A stretch of 64,000 bases of DNA from NCBI GenBank assembly GCA_018268035.1, contig JAFDXI010000153.1, forward strand, positions 1-64,000. The letters are read 5' to 3'. The stretch comes from Bacteroidota bacterium. Lineage in GTDB: Bacteria > Bacteroidota > Bacteroidia > Chitinophagales > Chitinophagaceae. The notes below the pieces were generated by a model. That model worked only from the letters and a program-made list of their open reading frames with translations. It was not told where the DNA came from and made no database searches. Shown here piece after piece: positions 55,149-63,989 of this stretch. How positions within the stretch are numbered: the stretch's first letter is position 1; each line of letters opens with the position of its first letter. A program made the position numbers and the translations under genes.

Positions 55149-56474
55149 TTATTCTTTAATTATTGGCATTGTATAAGTATTTGTACCAGCTTTTACTTTA
55201 ATAATATAAGAGCCTTTTGCCAATCCTTGTGTATGGAAATAGATTTGTTGTACTCCGGCATTTAAAAGTCCTTTATCTGAATTAAGAACAATTTTACCAT
55301 CGCGAGAAATCACCTGTAAATTCACTTTAGATGATGTTGTTAGATTTAATTCAATTGTTGCAACATCTTTAACCGGGTTAGGATAAACTCTCCACTGAAC
55401 AATGTCTTTCAGGTTCAGTGCGATAACATTTGAATAATTTGCTTTCTCATCCAGGTCAACCTGTTTTAAGCGATAATAAGTTGTAGTAGTTCCAACACTT
55501 TTTAGATTATCATCAGTAAAAGTATAGTTCTTAACCTGAGATGAGTTACCGGCACCTTTTACAAAACCAATACTGGAAAAATTTCTTCCATCTTTACTCC
55601 TTTCAACATAAAAGCCTTTATTATTACTTTCTGTTGCAGTGCTCCAATTCAAATATGCTTTATTATCTTTTACAAAGCCACCAAAATTATACATACTCAC
55701 TGCCAATACTTCACAGGATGTAAGAGAATTTTGCAGGTATGGAAAGATGAATAAAGTAACATCAAGTGAGTCACTGCCATCGGCATTTCTCCAGAAATCT
55801 GGTACAGGCATCCATGAGTTTCCATTATTGTCTTTTATATATTGAAATGCTTTATTGGCAGTGGCATGATTATCAGTTGCAACAATGGCAATTGAATCTT
55901 TCTTACCAGTTTTCCATTCAAAATTGCTATGATCAACGGAAACATAAAATTTGCCGGATGCTGGTACAGCTATTGGTGTGCCCAGCTTGAATTCAGTTAA
56001 TTTACCATTTAAAACGTCCTGATGCACCTGGCTTAACGGTATAGAAACGGAAGATAGTAAAGTACCCGGTAATCCACTGGCATCATCATAAATTTTGAAA
56101 ACAACATCTTTGTTTAGGTTTTCAGTTAATGTAGAATTAGCATAAGAAAAATAAACAAGCCCGCCTGAGATAAAATTGTAATCAGAACCATTTACATCAA
56201 AAAAATTAGCATCTTCCAATATGGTTGCATCCTTAGTGGCTGTTAGATTGTTTGTTCCCAAAACTGAACCACCACCGCGATAATCATAATAATATGCAGA
56301 CCAACTGCCGGCATCATAAATATTTAATGTATCACATGAACCGTTAGGTGAACTATGACCGGAAATTCCTGTAAAAGGTTGAGGTACTACTTGTTTTAAT
56401 TCTACATGTTGTGCATTAATTGTAGAAATAGCAAATAGCATTGCTAAAATAAAAAGTGTAGTTTTTTGTTTCAT
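55149..56474 (-). CDS. T9SS-sorted secreted protein, unknown function
   Basis: The 441-residue protein has a signal peptide (about 1-21, ending TINAQ). The N-terminal part (about 30-260) is beta-rich with VVFKIYDDASGLPGTLLSSV and FYVSVDHSNFEW. A fibronectin-like region carries the common LNWSTATESNNKGFYVERSK and YYRLKQVDLDEKANYSNVI segments. The C-terminus (VYPNPVKDVATIELNL to TYTMPIIKE) is a type A T9SS sorting domain. It probably reaches the cell surface or medium. CAAAAATA at 56492-56499 (TATTTTTG on the minus strand) may be the -7 box. Confidence 0.88.
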   Translation of the reverse strand: MKQKTTLFILAMLFAISTINAQHVELKQVVPQPFTGISGHSSPNGSCDTLNIYDAGSWSAYYYDYRGGGSVLGTNNLTATKDATILEDANFFDVNGSDYNFISGGLVYFSYANSTLTENLNKDVVFKIYDDASGLPGTLLSSVSIPLSQVHQDVLNGKLTEFKLGTPIAVPASGKFYVSVDHSNFEWKTGKKDSIAIVATDNHATANKAFQYIKDNNGNSWMPVPDFWRNADGSDSLDVTLFIFPYLQNSLTSCEVLAVSMYNFGGFVKDNKAYLNWSTATESNNKGFYVERSKDGRNFSSIGFVKGAGNSSQVKNYTFTDDNLKSVGTTTTYYRLKQVDLDEKANYSNVIALNLKDIVQWRVYPNPVKDVATIELNLTTSSKVNLQVISRDGKIVLNSDKGLLNAGVQQIYFHTQGLAKGSYIIKVKAGTNTYTMPIIKE

Positions 56475-56608
56475 AAAAATTTCTTTGGTTACAAAAATAT
56501 GCAGTGAATATATTACCTTATTATAATTTTTTTATTTTCTGCTGACATTTTTTCGTCTATTTGCCGTTGGCAAAAAATTTGAAGCACAACACAGATTATC
56601 ATTTAACT

Positions 56609-57172
56609 ATGCAAGAAAAAGAATTTACAGAGGACATTACGACAAAAAATGAAGATTTCGGCATAAACGCTGACGAAAATGCAGCCGGCACGACACATTT
56701 AAACAACCCGGTTGAAGAAGAAGATGTTGTTGCAAAGCTAAACAGCGATTTGCAGGAACAAAAGGATAAATACATACGTCTTGTTGCTGAATTTGATAAT
56801 TTTCGTAAGCGGACTGCTAAAGAAAATATTGAGATCAGGCAAACTGCCGGCAGGGAAATAATAACATTTTTATTGGATATCCTTGATGATTGTGACCGGG
56901 CTGAAAATCAATTGGAAAAGTCAGGAGATATCAATCAATTCAGTGAAGGTGCGATGTTAATCTTTAATAAACTAAGAAAGACATTAGAATCTAAAGGGCT
57001 CAAACCAATGGAAAGCCTTAATACCGATTTTGATACTGAGAAGCATGAAGCCATCACTCAAATACCGGTAAACGAAAAAAATAAGCAGGGAAAAGTAATT
57101 GACGAAATTCAAAAAGGTTATTACCTGAATGACAAGATTATTCGCTTTGCAAAAGTTGTTGTAGGAAAATAA
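56609..57172 (+). CDS. grpE: Nucleotide exchange factor GrpE
   Basis: GrpE releases ADP from DnaK in the Hsp70 cycle. From ATG 56609 the protein has 187 residues: an acidic N-terminus, a long coiled coil (DLQEQKDKYIRLVAEFDNFR, KRTAKENIEIRQTAGREI), and the C-terminal beta domain with FDTEKHEAITQIP and KGYYLNDKIIRFAKVVVGK. A TTG at 56561 would extend it, but MQEKEFTED is the natural start. dnaJ follows after 21 nt. No CIRCE element was seen upstream, and dnaK is not in the window. Confidence 0.95.
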   Translation: MQEKEFTEDITTKNEDFGINADENAAGTTHLNNPVEEEDVVAKLNSDLQEQKDKYIRLVAEFDNFRKRTAKENIEIRQTAGREIITFLLDILDDCDRAENQLEKSGDINQFSEGAMLIFNKLRKTLESKGLKPMESLNTDFDTEKHEAITQIPVNEKNKQGKVIDEIQKGYYLNDKIIRFAKVVVGK

Positions 57173-57193
57173 ATTCTAAGAGGTAGTACCATC

Positions 57194-58357
57194 ATGACTA
57201 AAAGAGACTATTACGAAATATTAGGTGTTTCAAAGAATGCTTCCGCCGAGGAGATCAAGAAAGCATACCGTAAAGTGGCAATGCAATATCACCCAGATAG
57301 AAATCCCGGTGATAAAACAGCAGAAGAAAAATTCAAAGAGGCAGCAGAAGCTTATGAAGTTTTAAGTGATCCAGACAAAAAAGCAAAATATGACAGGTAT
57401 GGCCATGCTGCTTTTGCACCTGGCAGTGGTGGTTTTAGTGGTGGTCAGAATGTAAATATGGATGATATCTTCAGCCAGTTTGGAGATATTTTTGGTGATG
57501 ATATATTTGGAAGCTTTTTTGGAGGTGGAAGAAGAAGCAGCAGTAGTGGAGCAAGAGCAAGGGGAGCAAGAGGAAGCAACTTACGTATCAAACTAAAATT
57601 GAACTATGAAGAATTAAGCAAAGGGGTTACAAAAAATATTAAAGTAAAAAAATATATACCCTGTGATACCTGCAGTGGTAGCGGCGCAAAAGATAAAGGC
57701 AGTATTCAAACCTGCAGCACCTGTGGTGGTAGCGGCCAGGTGAGAAAAGTAACCAGCACTTTTCTTGGCCAGATGCAAACAGTGACTACCTGTCCTACCT
57801 GTAATGGTGAAGGCAGCTCAGTAACCAGCAAATGTTCAGTATGTAAAGGTGAAGGCAGGGTATATGGTGAGGAAACTGTCAATATAAATATTCCTGCAGG
57901 CGTACAGGAAGGCATGCAGTTGAGCCTAAGCGGAAAAGGAAACTCAGGCGAACGCGGTGGCACTCCAGGCGACCTTATAATCTTGATTGAAGAAGAAGCT
58001 CATAAAGAATTACACAGGGATGGATTGAATGTAGCCTATGAATTACATATCTCTTTCCCCGATGCAGTGTTTGGCACTCAACTGGAAGTCCCTACTATTG
58101 ATGGCAGAGCTAAAATAAAAATTCCTCCAGGCACGCAAAGTGGTAAAATATTCAGGTTAAAGGGCAAAGGATTTCCAGATGTCAATGGCTATAGTAAAGG
58201 CGATCAGTTAATTCATATCAATGTATGGACTCCCCAGAATATTACGCATGAAGAAAAAGAGATGCTCAATAAAATGAATAACAGCCCAAACTTTAAACCA
58301 CAACCTGGGAAGAGTGAAAAAAGTTTTTTTGAAAAAGTGAAAGAAGTTTTCTCTTGA
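57194..58357 (+). CDS. dnaJ: Chaperone DnaJ (type I Hsp40)
   Basis: DnaJ delivers unfolded proteins to DnaK and stimulates its ATPase. The 387-residue protein is complete. The J domain (about 4-68) has [11 protein letters not shown] with the HPD motif. A Gly/Phe-rich region ([20 protein letters not shown]) follows. The zinc domain has four CxxCxGxG repeats: [24 protein letters not shown] and CSVCKGEG. The C-terminal domains contain [20 protein letters not shown] and [19 protein letters not shown]. It follows grpE in one operon and ends at a terminator. Confidence 0.97.
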   Translation: MTKRDYYEILGVSKNASAEEIKKAYRKVAMQYHPDRNPGDKTAEEKFKEAAEAYEVLSDPDKKAKYDRYGHAAFAPGSGGFSGGQNVNMDDIFSQFGDIFGDDIFGSFFGGGRRSSSSGARARGARGSNLRIKLKLNYEELSKGVTKNIKVKKYIPCDTCSGSGAKDKGSIQTCSTCGGSGQVRKVTSTFLGQMQTVTTCPTCNGEGSSVTSKCSVCKGEGRVYGEETVNINIPAGVQEGMQLSLSGKGNSGERGGTPGDLIILIEEEAHKELHRDGLNVAYELHISFPDAVFGTQLEVPTIDGRAKIKIPPGTQSGKIFRLKGKGFPDVNGYSKGDQLIHINVWTPQNITHEEKEMLNKMNNSPNFKPQPGKSEKSFFEKVKEVFS

Positions 58358-58379
58358 CAATATAAATTTTTTTATAATG

Positions 58380-58410
58380 AAAGCCATTCAAATTGAATGG
58401 CTTTTTAATT
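58380..58410. terminator. Bidirectional terminator between dnaJ and the thioredoxin-like gene
   Basis: AAAGCCATTCA (58380-58390) and TGAATGGCTTT (58394-58404) form a perfect 11-bp stem with a 3-nt loop, followed by Ts. It overlaps the end of the convergent minus-strand gene. Confidence 0.85.
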
Positions 58411-58896
58411 TATGTTTTTTAACTTATCAAAAGGTGGTGGTTGCCTGTACACAGCAACGAGGCTTTTATTTTTATTATATAAAGCTATGAATGGGAAGTT
58501 GACTACATCATAAAAATACCGAACAACAAAATCTGTACCTTCTGTTCCGGCAATAATGTTCTTGTAGTTTTTTAGATGGTAATCATTTTCAAATTGTTTT
58601 ACTTCACTTATATCAACATAAGTAACCAAAATAATCTGGTAATGTTTAAAACTCTGCATTTCCTGCAAAAGCGAGCTTATAAATTGCTTACAATGATCGC
58701 AGGTAGGAGAAAAATAAATCAACATTGAAGGCTCCCCCTTTTTAACTGATGAGGATTGAAAATGCGTTGCATTCGTCAATAACATTTCAAATCTGGGAAA
58801 TTCCTTACTAATTGTTTTTGTTTGGGCGGAAAGATTTGAACGAAAAAAAAATAATGCTGCAGCAATAAAAATAAAACCGGAAATTTTCTTTACCAT
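58405..58896 (-). CDS. Exported thioredoxin-like protein
   Basis: The 163-residue protein has a signal peptide (about 1-24, ending NLSAQ). The redox motif CDHC lies in MLIYFSPTCDHCKQFISSLL, and a cis-Pro loop is likely in VVNFPFIALYNK. The layout is that of TlpA/ResA-like periplasmic thiol-disulfide proteins. It may reduce or oxidise exported proteins; the partner is unknown. It stands alone, divergent from folB with 98 nt between starts. Confidence 0.85.
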   Translation of the reverse strand: MVKKISGFIFIAAALFFFRSNLSAQTKTISKEFPRFEMLLTNATHFQSSSVKKGEPSMLIYFSPTCDHCKQFISSLLQEMQSFKHYQIILVTYVDISEVKQFENDYHLKNYKNIIAGTEGTDFVVRYFYDVVNFPFIALYNKNKSLVAVYRQPPPFDKLKNIN

Positions 58897-58960
58897 AATT
58901 GCAAAATAATCATCAATTCTAAAGAAAAAAATTTTACCCCTATGATTAACTATTTAATTT

Positions 58961-58990
58961 TTGCTACTGTTTGACTGCAATATAGCTTTG
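58961..58990 (+). promoter_or_regulatory. Predicted folB promoter next to the start codon
   Basis: TTG (58961-58963) and TAGCTTTG (58983-58990) are 19 nt apart and match the consensus. The -7 box ends only 4 nt before ATG 58995, so the transcript would be leaderless or nearly so. Confidence 0.5.
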
Positions 58991-58994
58991 TTCG

Positions 58995-59366
58995 ATGCTA
59001 AAAATAGAATTACGCCATATCCGTTTTCATGGTTATCATGGCATACATGAAGAAGAAAAAAAGACAGGTGGAGATTTTGAAGTAAATCTTGTGGCTCACT
59101 TCATTCCACATCATTTGACAGTCTTGCATCTTGACGAAACATTAGACTATACAAAATTATATGAGCTGGTAAAAAAGAGAATGGACAAACCAACGAGATT
59201 AATCGAGACTCTGGCTATTGAAATAGCAGAAGAGGTTTTGCACTCCTTTGACATAGTAGAAAACGTGGAAGTAGAAATTAAAAAATTAAACCCACCCATA
59301 CCTTTTTTTAATGGTTATGTAGCTGCTGTTTATTCTGGTAAAAGAGCGAAAAAAAATAAAAAATAA
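58995..59366 (+). CDS. folB: Dihydroneopterin aldolase
   Basis: FolB converts dihydroneopterin to 6-hydroxymethyl-dihydropterin in folate synthesis. The 123-residue protein has IRFHGYHGIHEEEKKTGGDF, the LDYTKLYELVKKRM segment, LIETLAIEIAEEVL with its substrate-binding Glu, and VEVEIKKLNPPIPFFNGYVA. Length and order are normal. The next gene overlaps by one base (TAATG). Confidence 0.95.
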   Translation: MLKIELRHIRFHGYHGIHEEEKKTGGDFEVNLVAHFIPHHLTVLHLDETLDYTKLYELVKKRMDKPTRLIETLAIEIAEEVLHSFDIVENVEVEIKKLNPPIPFFNGYVAAVYSGKRAKKNKK

Positions 59367-60139
59367 TGAAGATGCTTTTACAATCAATAAAATTATCTCT
59401 GTTACTTGTTTTCATTTCATTTTCACAAATTGGTGCAGCACAGCAAACGGCATCAATTTTAAGAGATGTAAAAAATCTTGAATTAAAATTTGATGAAGCC
59501 GGAGCACTCTCCAAATACTTGGAAATAATTTCCATTGACCCAAACAACATTGCTGCATTGATAAAATGCGCAGAACTCAATTGCAGCATTGGCTACAGGC
59601 AAAAAGATAATAATATAAAAAAAGGCTTTTATGATAAAGCATTTGCTTTTGCTCAAAATGCTTATTTAAAAGATTCTGCTAATTCAAATGCCTGTTATGC
59701 TATGGCTTTAGTTGCAACGAGGATGAGTCAAATTGATGATAACAATAAAACCTTGTTTAATAATATTAAAGCAACAAAAATTTTTTGTGACAAAGCCATT
59801 GCCAGCAATCCTCAAAATGCAAATGCACTTTATCTATTGGGTTTATGGCATTTTGAATTAATAAAATCGGGCTGGATAAAAAAGAAAGCTGCGAAAGAAT
59901 TTTATCCAGGCATTTTTGATACACAATTAGATTCGGCCGCTTTGTATATGGAAAAGGCAAGAATCATCGAGCCTTATTTCGCCATTGATTATCTCGACCT
60001 TGCTAAACTATATATCTATGATCACCAACCTGCAAAAGCATTAGGAGTTTTAGAAAAACTCGTTAAATTACCAAACCGCACTTATGATGATGACTCCATA
60101 AAAGGAGAAGGACAGCAACTTCTTTCAACCATACAATAA
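59366..60139 (+). CDS. Exported TPR-like repeat protein
   Basis: The 257-residue protein has a signal peptide (about 1-25, ending IGAAQQ). The mature part consists of helical repeats of TPR type: LKFDEAGALSKYLEIISIDP with NNIAALIKCAELNCSIGY, FAFAQNAYLKDSANSNACYA, CDKAIASNPQNANALYLLGL and MEKARIIEPYFAIDYLDLAK. It is probably a periplasmic scaffold; I do not recognise a specific family. It overlaps the folB stop codon by 1 nt, so the two are translationally linked, perhaps only for expression. Confidence 0.8.
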   Translation: MKMLLQSIKLSLLLVFISFSQIGAAQQTASILRDVKNLELKFDEAGALSKYLEIISIDPNNIAALIKCAELNCSIGYRQKDNNIKKGFYDKAFAFAQNAYLKDSANSNACYAMALVATRMSQIDDNNKTLFNNIKATKIFCDKAIASNPQNANALYLLGLWHFELIKSGWIKKKAAKEFYPGIFDTQLDSAALYMEKARIIEPYFAIDYLDLAKLYIYDHQPAKALGVLEKLVKLPNRTYDDDSIKGEGQQLLSTIQ

Positions 60140-60154
60140 ATAATATAAGAGATA

Positions 60155-60244
60155 CTATAATCTTTTCTTTGCTAATGAAGATGATAGCAGCCAGAAAAAA
60201 ACTAAAACAACCCAGATAATTTTGATATAAAATACAGCATTCAT
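60155..60244 (-). CDS. Possible 29-residue single-helix membrane peptide
   Basis: A short frame reads MNAVFYIKIIWVVLVFFWLL followed by SSSLAKKRL and a TAG stop. It has one membrane helix and a positive C-terminus, which suits a small membrane protein. It also resembles the first helix of isoprenylcysteine methyltransferase-like proteins, so it may be a remnant of a larger gene. No promoter is evident. The rest of 60140-60504 shows no other gene. Confidence 0.35.
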   Translation of the reverse strand: MNAVFYIKIIWVVLVFFWLLSSSLAKKRL

Positions 60245-60442
60245 AGAAATTTATTAATTGAGTTGCAAGCTATTCTATATGACAGTCCCTTAAAACATTG
60301 AATCGGCTAACAAATTCTATTGGTAGGTTAATAAATCATTCATGAGTGTAAAAAAATGACAAGAAAAGCTGAATGCAGGCAACAACTTTGCAATAAGGAT
60401 GTACATATTTGCAAAAAATATCAAAAAAACTTTAATGAAAGC

Positions 60443-60473
60443 TTGTACCATATAGTATATACCCATAACTTTG
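60443..60473 (+). promoter_or_regulatory. Predicted promoter of the S10 ribosomal operon
   Basis: TTG (60443-60445) and TAACTTTG (60466-60473) are 20 nt apart and match the Bacteroidota consensus. The box lies 31 nt before the rpsJ start, so the operon is transcribed from here without an upstream str operon. Confidence 0.65.
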
Positions 60474-60504
60474 CGCTCCCAAAATGAAAATTTTGGTTTG
60501 AAAT

Positions 60505-60810
60505 ATGTCTCAGAGAATCAGAATAAAATTGAAATCTTACGATCACAACCTGGTTGATAAATCAGCTGAAAAAATCGTAAAAACAGTTCGCAGCACAGGT
60601 GCAGTAGTTACTGGCCCAATTCCTCTTCCAACACATAAGAGGATTTTCACGGTACTTCGTTCACCACACGTAAACAAGAAAAGCCGTGAGCAGTTTCAAT
60701 TAGCAACCCATAAGCGTTTGCTGGATATCTATACATCTTCTTCAAGAACTGTAGATGCACTCAGCAAACTTGATCTTCCATCAGGAGTTGAAGTTGAGAT
60801 TAAAGCATGA
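60505..60810 (+). CDS. rpsJ: 30S ribosomal protein S10
   Basis: S10 is part of the 30S head and also the transcription factor NusE. The 101-residue protein has [60 protein letters not shown] and [16 protein letters not shown]. It is complete and of normal length. It is the first gene of the S10 operon; a 286-nt spacer separates it from rplC. Confidence 0.98.
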   Translation: MSQRIRIKLKSYDHNLVDKSAEKIVKTVRSTGAVVTGPIPLPTHKRIFTVLRSPHVNKKSREQFQLATHKRLLDIYTSSSRTVDALSKLDLPSGVEVEIKA

Positions 60811-61096
60811 TAGAAGGCCATAATTATTACATGGGTTGTGAGACAAAAAAGTTCTTATAAATAATATCAACTCTCAATCTGCAAAAGCAGAAAAAAGAGC
60901 TCTGATTAAATAATAAACAATACTTATCTAATTAAAAGGATAAGCGCACATATAAACAAGCCCTTCGAGGTTTGTTTACTTCCGGTACTTCTCTCCGCCC
61001 GGCGGAAACAAAAGAAAAGGTCGGTAGCTAAACAGAGGATTGAATCCGTCTCAGGCGGATGTCCTTATAACCATGCGGGGCAAAAACCGCAAATAA
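60811..61096 (+). promoter_or_regulatory. Spacer with several inverted repeats between rpsJ and rplC
   Basis: This 286-nt region is unusually long for neighbouring ribosomal genes and encodes nothing visible. Stems seen: AAACAAGCC (60954-60962) with GGTTTGTTT (60969-60977, one wobble); TTTGTTT (60971-60977) with AAACAAA (61006-61012), which cannot form at the same time as the first; TCCGCC-C-GGCGGA (60994-61006); ATCCGTC (61044-61050) with GGCGGAT (61054-61060); and TGCGG (61074-61078) with CCGCA (61087-61091) just before the rplC start. It may be a regulatory leader for rplC and following genes, or simply hold palindromic repeats. Confidence 0.5.
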
Positions 61097-61714
61097 ATGA
61101 AAGGAATTATTGGTAAAAAGATTGGGATGACCAGCATCTTCACTCCTGATGGCAAGCAGACTGCTTGTACAATCATTGAAGCTGGCCCCTGTGTGGTAAC
61201 CCAGGTTAAAACAAAAGAGACCGATGGTTATTCTTCTCTTCAGTTGGCATTCGGCGACAAAAATGAAAAACACTCCATCAAAGCCGAAACCAATCACTTT
61301 GCAAAAGCAAACACCGCTCCTAAAAAATTCGTAAAAGAATTCCGCGATTATACTATTGAAAAAAACTTAGGTGAAACAATAACAATTGACATTTTTACAG
61401 AAGGTGAAAATGTAGATGTTGTAGGTACCACTAAGGGTAAAGGATTCCAGGGTGTTGTAAAACGTCACGGTTTTGGTGGTGTAGGCCAGCAATCACATGG
61501 TCAGCATGATCGCCAAAGAGCTCCTGGTTCAATTGGTAACTCTTCTGATGCTTCCCGCGTTTTCAAAGGCTTACGTATGGCTGGCAGAATGGGTGGTGAC
61601 CGTGTAAAATTAAAAGGATTAAAAGTGATTAAACTTTTTCCTGAAAAAAACTATATCCTTATCAGTGGTTCAGTGCCGGGTCATAACGGCTCTATTGTAT
61701 TAATTCAGAAATAA
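61097..61714 (+). CDS. rplC: 50S ribosomal protein L3
   Basis: L3 starts 50S assembly and reaches toward the peptidyl-transferase centre. The 205-residue protein has [40 protein letters not shown], the central loop [16 protein letters not shown] (site of Gln methylation in other bacteria), and [18 protein letters not shown]. It starts at an ATG right after a hairpin and is followed by rplD after 14 nt. Confidence 0.98.
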   Translation: MKGIIGKKIGMTSIFTPDGKQTACTIIEAGPCVVTQVKTKETDGYSSLQLAFGDKNEKHSIKAETNHFAKANTAPKKFVKEFRDYTIEKNLGETITIDIFTEGENVDVVGTTKGKGFQGVVKRHGFGGVGQQSHGQHDRQRAPGSIGNSSDASRVFKGLRMAGRMGGDRVKLKGLKVIKLFPEKNYILISGSVPGHNGSIVLIQK

Positions 61715-61728
61715 TTCAATTAAAAGAA

Positions 61729-62370
61729 ATGCAAGTTGACGTTTTAAATATAAAAGGTGAAAAGACCGGCAGGACAGTTGAATTGCCTGATTACGTTTTT
61801 GGAATTGAGCCAAATGATCATGTAATTTATCTCGCTGTTAAGCAATACCAGGCAGCGCAACGCCAGGGTACACATAAAGTAAAGACCCGTGCTGAAGTGC
61901 ATGGTGCCAGCCGCAAACTACATCGCCAGAAAGGCACAGGTGGTTCAAGAAAAGGGAATATTCGTAACCCATTGTATAAAGGTGGTGGTACAGTGTTTGG
62001 CCCCAAACCACACAGCTATGATTTCAAGCTGAACAGGAAAGAAAAAGACCTGGCTAAATGGAGCGCTTTATCTTACAAAGCTCAAAATAACTCTATCTTA
62101 GTTGTAGAAGACATCCAGTTGGATGCACCAAAAACAAAACATGTGACTGATGCTTTAAAAAATCTTAAAGTAGCAGATAAAAAGACTTTGTTGTTGGTAA
62201 ATGACATCAATGACAACTTGTTTTTAAGCCTTCGGAATCTTCAAACAGTTCAAAGTCGTTCATTGGTAGATATGAATACTTATGACATCATACATGCAGA
62301 TGTATTAATCTTGACAGAAGGTGCAGCAAAAATATTTACTGAAGAAGTGGAAGAAATAGGAGCTGAATAA
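61729..62370 (+). CDS. rplD: 50S ribosomal protein L4
   Basis: L4 lines the peptide exit tunnel and in some bacteria represses its own operon. The 213-residue protein has TGRTVELPDYVFGIEPNDHV, the tunnel loop TRAEVHGASRKLHRQKGTGG with SRKGNIRNPLYKGGGTVFGP, and VVEDIQLDAPKTKHVTDALK. It is of normal length. It lies between rplC and rplW with short gaps. Confidence 0.98.
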   Translation: MQVDVLNIKGEKTGRTVELPDYVFGIEPNDHVIYLAVKQYQAAQRQGTHKVKTRAEVHGASRKLHRQKGTGGSRKGNIRNPLYKGGGTVFGPKPHSYDFKLNRKEKDLAKWSALSYKAQNNSILVVEDIQLDAPKTKHVTDALKNLKVADKKTLLLVNDINDNLFLSLRNLQTVQSRSLVDMNTYDIIHADVLILTEGAAKIFTEEVEEIGAE

Positions 62371-62395
62371 TTGAATAACATTTCAATATAAAAAA

Positions 62396-62695
62396 ATGCA
62401 GTTAGCAGAAGTTTTAATAAAACCCCTTATTACAGAAAAAGCAAACAGCCAACAGGAAAAGTTGAAACGCTATGCTTTTAAGGTAAACCGTAAAGCCAAC
62501 AAACTGGAAATTAAAAAAGCGGTTGAAGATTTTTATGGTGTATCTGTAGTAAATGTAAATACTTTGGTATCTCCAGGAAAAAACAAAACCAAATTCACAA
62601 AGGATGGTTTTGTAAAAGGTGTAAAACCGGCTTATAAAAAGGCATTGGTTACACTGGCTGAAGGTGATACTATTGATTTATATGCAAATATTTAA
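62396..62695 (+). CDS. rplW: 50S ribosomal protein L23
   Basis: L23 sits at the tunnel exit and docks trigger factor and SRP. The 99-residue protein has VLIKPLITEKANSQQEKLKR, YAFKVNRKANKLEIKKAVED and FYGVSVVNVNTLVSPGKNK. It is complete. A 144-nt spacer separates it from rplB. Confidence 0.97.
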   Translation: MQLAEVLIKPLITEKANSQQEKLKRYAFKVNRKANKLEIKKAVEDFYGVSVVNVNTLVSPGKNKTKFTKDGFVKGVKPAYKKALVTLAEGDTIDLYANI

Positions 62696-62839
62696 CCTCT
62701 TTCCCTTAACCGGAAATAAAGGTTGACAAAGAGTAATGGCAGTCAGTTGCCGCAAAAATTGAAATATTAATTACTAATTCGTTTTAATCCATTATTTGGT
62801 TTAAAACAAAAATTAACCCACTATTAGTGGGTAAGGATT
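62696..62839 (+). promoter_or_regulatory. Spacer with inverted repeats between rplW and rplB
   Basis: No gene is visible in these 144 nt. CTCTTT (62697-62702) pairs with AAAGAG (62728-62733), enclosing AACC and GGTT. ACCCACT (62816-62822) pairs with AGTGGGT (62826-62832), and the second arm ends 7 nt before the rplB ATG, so the hairpin sits on the translation-start region. A role in regulating rplB translation is possible but unproven. Confidence 0.45.
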
Positions 62840-63679
62840 ATGGCATTAAAAAAATATAAACCGGTTACGGCAGGCATGCGTTGGAGAATTGGTAATGCTT
62901 ATGCTGAGATAACCACAGATACACCTGAAAAAAGCTTGTTGGAACCATTACACAACCCGGCAGGCCGTAATGCACAAGGTCGCAGGGCAATGCGCTATAT
63001 TGGTGGTGGTCATAAAAAGAAATACCGTGTAATAGATTTTAAACGCAATAAAAAAGGCATTGAAGCAAAGGTTAAATCAATTGAATACGACCCTAACAGA
63101 TCAGCATTCATTGCTTTAGTAGAATATGCTGATGGAGAAAAAAGATACATAATTGCACCGCAGGGGTTACAGGTAGGCACTACTATTATTTCAGGCGATG
63201 CAGTAGCACCCGAAATAGGCAATGCTTTACAAATAAAGAATATGCCTTTAGGTACAATGGTTCATAATATTGAAATGCAGCCTAACCAGGGAGGAAAATT
63301 ATCAAGAAGTGCAGGATCTTCTGCACAACTTACGGCTAAAGAAGACAGGTATGCAGTTTTAAAAATGCCTTCTGGTGAGATAAGAAGAATACTAATTAAC
63401 TGTTATGCAACTGTTGGTGTGGTTTCCAATAGCGATCACAACCTGCAAACGATGGGAAAGGCTGGAAGAAACAGATGGAAAGGAATTCGCCCACGCAACC
63501 GCGGTGTAGCAATGAACCCGGTAGATCACCCAATGGGCGGTGGTGAAGGTAAAGCATCAGGTGGTCACCCAAGGAGCAGGACTGGTAAATATGCCAAGGG
63601 AGAAAAAACAAGGAAGCATGGCAAATCAAGTAACAAGTTGATCCTGCAAAGAAGCAATGGAAAAAAATTAGCTAAATAG
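62840..63679 (+). CDS. rplB: 50S ribosomal protein L2
   Basis: L2 is needed for subunit joining and peptidyl-transferase activity. The 279-residue protein has [80 protein letters not shown] and the conserved [20 protein letters not shown] segment with its active-region His. It is complete. rpsS follows after 43 nt. Confidence 0.98.
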   Translation: MALKKYKPVTAGMRWRIGNAYAEITTDTPEKSLLEPLHNPAGRNAQGRRAMRYIGGGHKKKYRVIDFKRNKKGIEAKVKSIEYDPNRSAFIALVEYADGEKRYIIAPQGLQVGTTIISGDAVAPEIGNALQIKNMPLGTMVHNIEMQPNQGGKLSRSAGSSAQLTAKEDRYAVLKMPSGEIRRILINCYATVGVVSNSDHNLQTMGKAGRNRWKGIRPRNRGVAMNPVDHPMGGGEGKASGGHPRSRTGKYAKGEKTRKHGKSSNKLILQRSNGKKLAK

Positions 63680-63722
63680 TCCTGGTAGAAAAAATTTAGA
63701 AATCGTAAAATCAGAAAAATAA

Positions 63723-63989
63723 ATGGGTCGTTCGATTAAAAAAGGTCCTTATGTAGATGCAAAACTTGATAAGAAAGTTTTCAATATCAACGATGGTAAA
63801 GCCAAAAAATCAGTGATTAAAACATGGAGCCGCCGCTCTACTATTACACCTGATTTTGTAGGACATACATTCGCAGTACACAACGGAAACAAATTCATCC
63901 CGGTGTATGTTACAGAATATATGGTAGGCCATAAATTAGGAGAATTTGCACCAACAAGGAACTTTAGAAGCCATTCCGGCAGTAAATAA
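63723..63989 (+). CDS. rpsS: 30S ribosomal protein S19
   Basis: S19 lies in the 30S head near the A-site tRNA. The 88-residue protein has [60 protein letters not shown] and [17 protein letters not shown]. It is complete; the rest of the S10 operon lies beyond the window. Confidence 0.98.
   Translation: MGRSIKKGPYVDAKLDKKVFNINDGKAKKSVIKTWSRRSTITPDFVGHTFAVHNGNKFIPVYVTEYMVGHKLGEFAPTRNFRSHSGSK

Noticed and set aside
56480-56608. Search for a CIRCE/HrcA operator before grpE-dnaJ
   Set aside because: No TTAGCACTC-N9-GAGTGCTAA-like inverted repeat was found in the upstream region.
60356-60487. 43-residue plus-strand frame MTRKAECRQQLCNKDVHICK upstream of rpsJ
   Set aside because: It runs through the predicted S10 promoter, has biased Lys/Asn/Cys composition and no homologue that I recognise.
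61020-61096. GATTGAATCC segment considered as a tRNA T-arm
   Set aside because: No acceptor stem or anticodon arm can be formed around it, and it pairs with GGCGGAT as a simple hairpin.
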